Shown in pieces: positions 61,324-64,000 of a DNA stretch of 64,000 nt. The position numbers and the translations under genes are program-made. A model generated the notes under the pieces. It worked only from the letters and a program-made list of their open reading frames with translations, did not search any database and had not been told where the DNA came from. The stretch covers positions 263,885-327,884 of the forward strand of contig NW_019775635.1 in assembly GCF_001039355.2 (NCBI RefSeq), in the 5' to 3' direction. How positions within the stretch are numbered: position 1 is the first letter of the stretch; each line of letters begins with the position of its first letter. This stretch comes from Lingula anatina. Its lineage: Eukaryota > Brachiopoda > Lingulata > Lingulida > Lingulidae.

Positions 61324-63067
61324 TTGGAGTGTTTTTCTTAAGTTGTTGTTATTATTGTGAAGTTGGAGGTCACACATTACCTGTATTTGCCTATACTGAT
61401 AAGAAGTGAGTGTTGTTGATACCCGAGTCAGAGTTAACCTTAAAATTACTAAAATGGTGTGTGATAGTTGTGTGATTGGTGTGGCTGATAAGGTATGATG
61501 AAACAAGCATAGAAAATGTAAAACAAACTGATGATGAATAATGAATGGTCAATGATGGCAATAGATGATAACATATGGTAATAGATAATAATGCAGATAA
61601 TGGTGATAATAATTAATGATAAATTTAAAACAACACAACGGGAAAATGTGTCAAATTGGCAGTTTATAAATTAGCCCTTTAGTACAGAATATGGCGTGCA
61701 GTTATTGACATATTTCATAGATCAATTAAGTGTATAGAAAAAGCATTATATCTAATAGGCTGTGGCATACCACACCAGGTTTTAAATAAGTTCCAGGTAC
61801 CCAATGTAACAGAGAGACAATCAATAATAATCGGTTGCATGACGGATGTTCTCTGTTTCATGACATAATGGAAGTTTAACTACAATTGGTTTTATTCTAT
61901 TAGCTTATTATTGTTGGTATTATTTTATAGCAGACAGCTGAATTTTAAAATATGATTATTGGTGTGGTTTAACATCAAATTTTCTTTGATGACTCTCTTT
62001 GATTAAACACAAAATAAATAAATATATAAATGGTGACAAAATTAGGAGGAAAAACAATGAGAATAGCTAATGTTGAATCTATGCAGGACACCCTGTGTTT
62101 GTGAAGGTGATGCTTCAGCACCCAGCATACAATGTACATTGTTCGTGGGCTATGCAATGACTTGGATCTTTTTGATGGAAGAAATTGAGAATTTTGGGAC
62201 ATCATCATAAATTTATAAAATTAGAACATTTCTATTGAGCAGTAGCAACTAAATTGGAAAGCAGGTTATATCCTGTAGTTGTTTTCCTATCAGTAAAAGC
62301 ACTACAAATGCTGCACAGATGGATTCTAATAAATCCAAAATTATGTATCTGGAAAATCAATCATTTCCCCCACTGAAAAGATTGAGCCTTTACCATGATA
62401 ATACTCTGCTACTCAGGGTGTTAATCAGTTAAGTGCTGGACCCAGTAAATAGGTCTCAGATTCTCCAAAGCCAAATCCAGATAGAAACGCACACTAAGCC
62501 ACATAATGAGGCCCCTTAGCGCATCTCAGAGTAATACCTCGCAAAAAAGCAGCTTCAATAAAAGCAGAATCGATTACTTAGCGCTCCTTCAGATACAGGG
62601 TTGCAGAGTTATTAAGACCTAATATTGTAATCTTCTCGTCTCTATTGGATCCTGGTGTTTTATTTAATATCTGATTCACATAATGAATATGTTTTATTGA
62701 AAGCTTGTTGGAAATTGATTCTTAAACTTTGAATGCACATGACATATTTTTTTTTTGTAAAAACTTGCTAGGGGCTTGGGCTGATGATTATTATTAAAAC
62801 AATTATTTAATGAAGGAAGTGATTACGTGGGCCATAACAATATCATCTGACATATTTTTATCGTTTAGATTATGTAAAGACTATTTGATGATGCAAGTGA
62901 TGGCATAACAATATAATATTAACAGACATTTGGGTTTTGTTTTAATGATGTGGAGGCTCCCTTGATGATGATAAAATAATTGTTTGATGGCACTATACTA
63001 TGCTGTGCTACTACATATTTTTACTATTTTGATAATGCCAAAGGTTTGCAATGTGCCTTGCAATCTT

Positions 63068-63094
63068 GGAGGGGGAGGGGAGGGGCTGGAAGGG
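63068..63094 (+). repeat. G-rich tract, G-quadruplex motif
   Basis: G5-A-G4-A-G4-CTGGAA-G3 on the + strand. Confidence 0.85.
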
Positions 63095-63509
63095 ACGTGG
63101 CTTAGTTTGCAAGGTATTGCATTCAGCATAGGTCAGGTGAAATAAGGGCACCTGTCAACTTCTTTGCTGACCCCTTATCTTCAGATGACAAGCCTGGTGA
63201 TATGACATTGGTGCAATTTATCACAATCCAGCTGTTTTTATTCCACCTTTATGCCATGTTATTCTGTTTTGAAGTGTTTAACTGACCTAGGTAGTGAGTT
63301 AGACATGGCGATATTGATGGTGGATAGATGAGTATGCCAAGAAAATATTTCTTGACATGAAATGAACTTCTCTAAGGTCAATTTGTTATTTGTCAAGTGA
63401 GTTGCGTGCCACTGTCTTAAAAGATAACTCAGGCTAGAAGAGAGCTGGCCTGAAGGGAAGGTCTTGTGAGCCAAATTTTTGATTTGTCACCAAATCAAAC
63501 ATAAAGTGA

Positions 63510-63511
63510 AA

Positions 63512-63550
<39 letters not shown>
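63510..63550. repeat. (AAT)n microsatellite
   Basis: About 13 AAT units. Confidence 0.97.
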
Positions 63551-63552
<2 letters not shown>

Positions 63553-63811
63553 TTTTCTATATAAAATCTATATAAAATAATTGCGTGATTAAAATTGATG
63601 GACAAATGTGAAAAATGATAGAAAAGTGCACTTGAAATGCATTGGCACTTGTTTTGCTTCAAAATGAATTGACAAACTACCTATGTAAAGGAGTATATCC
63701 TTCAATTTTCAAGAAGTGTAATCTTTTTCTGGTTGTTTTTTTCACTTTGATAAAGTAACATGAGATGAAAAATATAAGCTATATGACTGTATTTTTCTAA
63801 TATATTTTCAT

Positions 63812-63962
63812 TACCCTCTACCAGGGCGACTGATAGATTTTTACGGATATTCACAGATATGTCTCTAGCTAGATAGATTGTCATTTTAAATGACAATCTA
63901 TCTAGCTAGAGACATATCTGTGAATATCCGTAAAAATCTATCAGTCGCCCTGGTAGAGGGTA
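63812..63962. mobile_element. Perfect 151-bp palindromic foldback element with 9-bp target duplication
   Basis: Two 75-bp arms (63812-63886 and 63888-63962) are exact reverse complements around a single T at 63887. Ends read TACCCTCTACCAGGGCGACT and its complement. TATTTTCAT lies immediately on both sides (63803-63811, 63963-63971), a 9-bp direct duplication as expected of Mutator-like elements. It carries no gene; an open frame across it is incidental. A sequencing fold-back artefact is unlikely because of the flanking duplication. Confidence 0.9.
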
Positions 63963-64000
63963 TATTTTCATGATGATACAACAAAATTTCCATGGCTCTC

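Larger units (their letters stand above)
60297..64000. other. Intron-like DNA, no gene seen
   Basis: After the 45-codon exon donor no further exon could be recognised. It contains tandem repeats at 60.3 and 61.3 kb, poly-A (61099-61123), GATAAT-type cryptic simple sequence (about 61525-61625), a G-rich tract (63068-63094), an AAT repeat and the palindromic element. Confidence 0.55.

Overview
The window reads as animal nuclear DNA. It is AT-rich, dense in microsatellites and short inverted-repeat elements, and the coding sequence I can support comes in short exons ending at GT splice donors, separated by about 10-27 kb. There is no operon structure, no CRISPR array and no rRNA or tRNA gene that I can see. 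A tandem motif near 7.0-7.5 kb resembles repeats I associate with mollusc or other lophotrochozoan genomes. A marine invertebrate is therefore my best guess, but the species is not determined.

Genes. Five distinct short exons on the + strand each open with ATG and run in frame to a good splice donor that falls exactly on a codon boundary (phase 0). They lie at about 6.7 kb (repeated at 14.7 kb), 20.2 kb, 32.9 kb, 43.4 kb and 60.2 kb, and encode 58, 42, 143, 20 and 45 residues. The simplest reading is one long gene with alternative first exons, each with its own promoter, spliced to a common body beyond 64 kb. Most carry basic-Ser or Ser-Pro motifs and one carries a Cys-Cys pair, as expected of interchangeable regulatory or targeting N-termini. 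I could not identify the gene. The cAMP phosphodiesterase PDE4, AMPK gamma and Kv-beta families have this architecture, but none is demonstrated. A separate 65-codon terminal-exon candidate lies at 22.57 kb, with a repeated copy at 24.58 kb.

Assembly. Five runs of N (7933, 17161, 24094, 52455-52490, 55084) each join direct repeats of the same sequence. At 51-57 kb the order is haplotype 1, haplotype 2, haplotype 1, and the two haplotype-1 pieces share an apparently identical 802-bp overlap. The repeats are best read as unmerged contig overlaps or allelic contigs, so roughly 12-13 kb of the window is probably redundant. The exon pairs at 6.7/14.7 kb and 22.6/24.6 kb are then single loci.

Region by region: 1-7026 and 7934-14994 are two copies of one locus; 7027-7932 is found only beside the first copy; 14995-22081 is intron-like DNA with one exon and three inverted-repeat elements; 22082-26104 is a 2-kb direct duplication; 26105-51240 is intron-like DNA with two exons and several elements; 51241-57306 is the three-piece haplotype block; 57307-64000 holds the last first exon and, at 63.9 kb, a perfect 151-bp palindrome flanked by a 9-bp target-site duplication.
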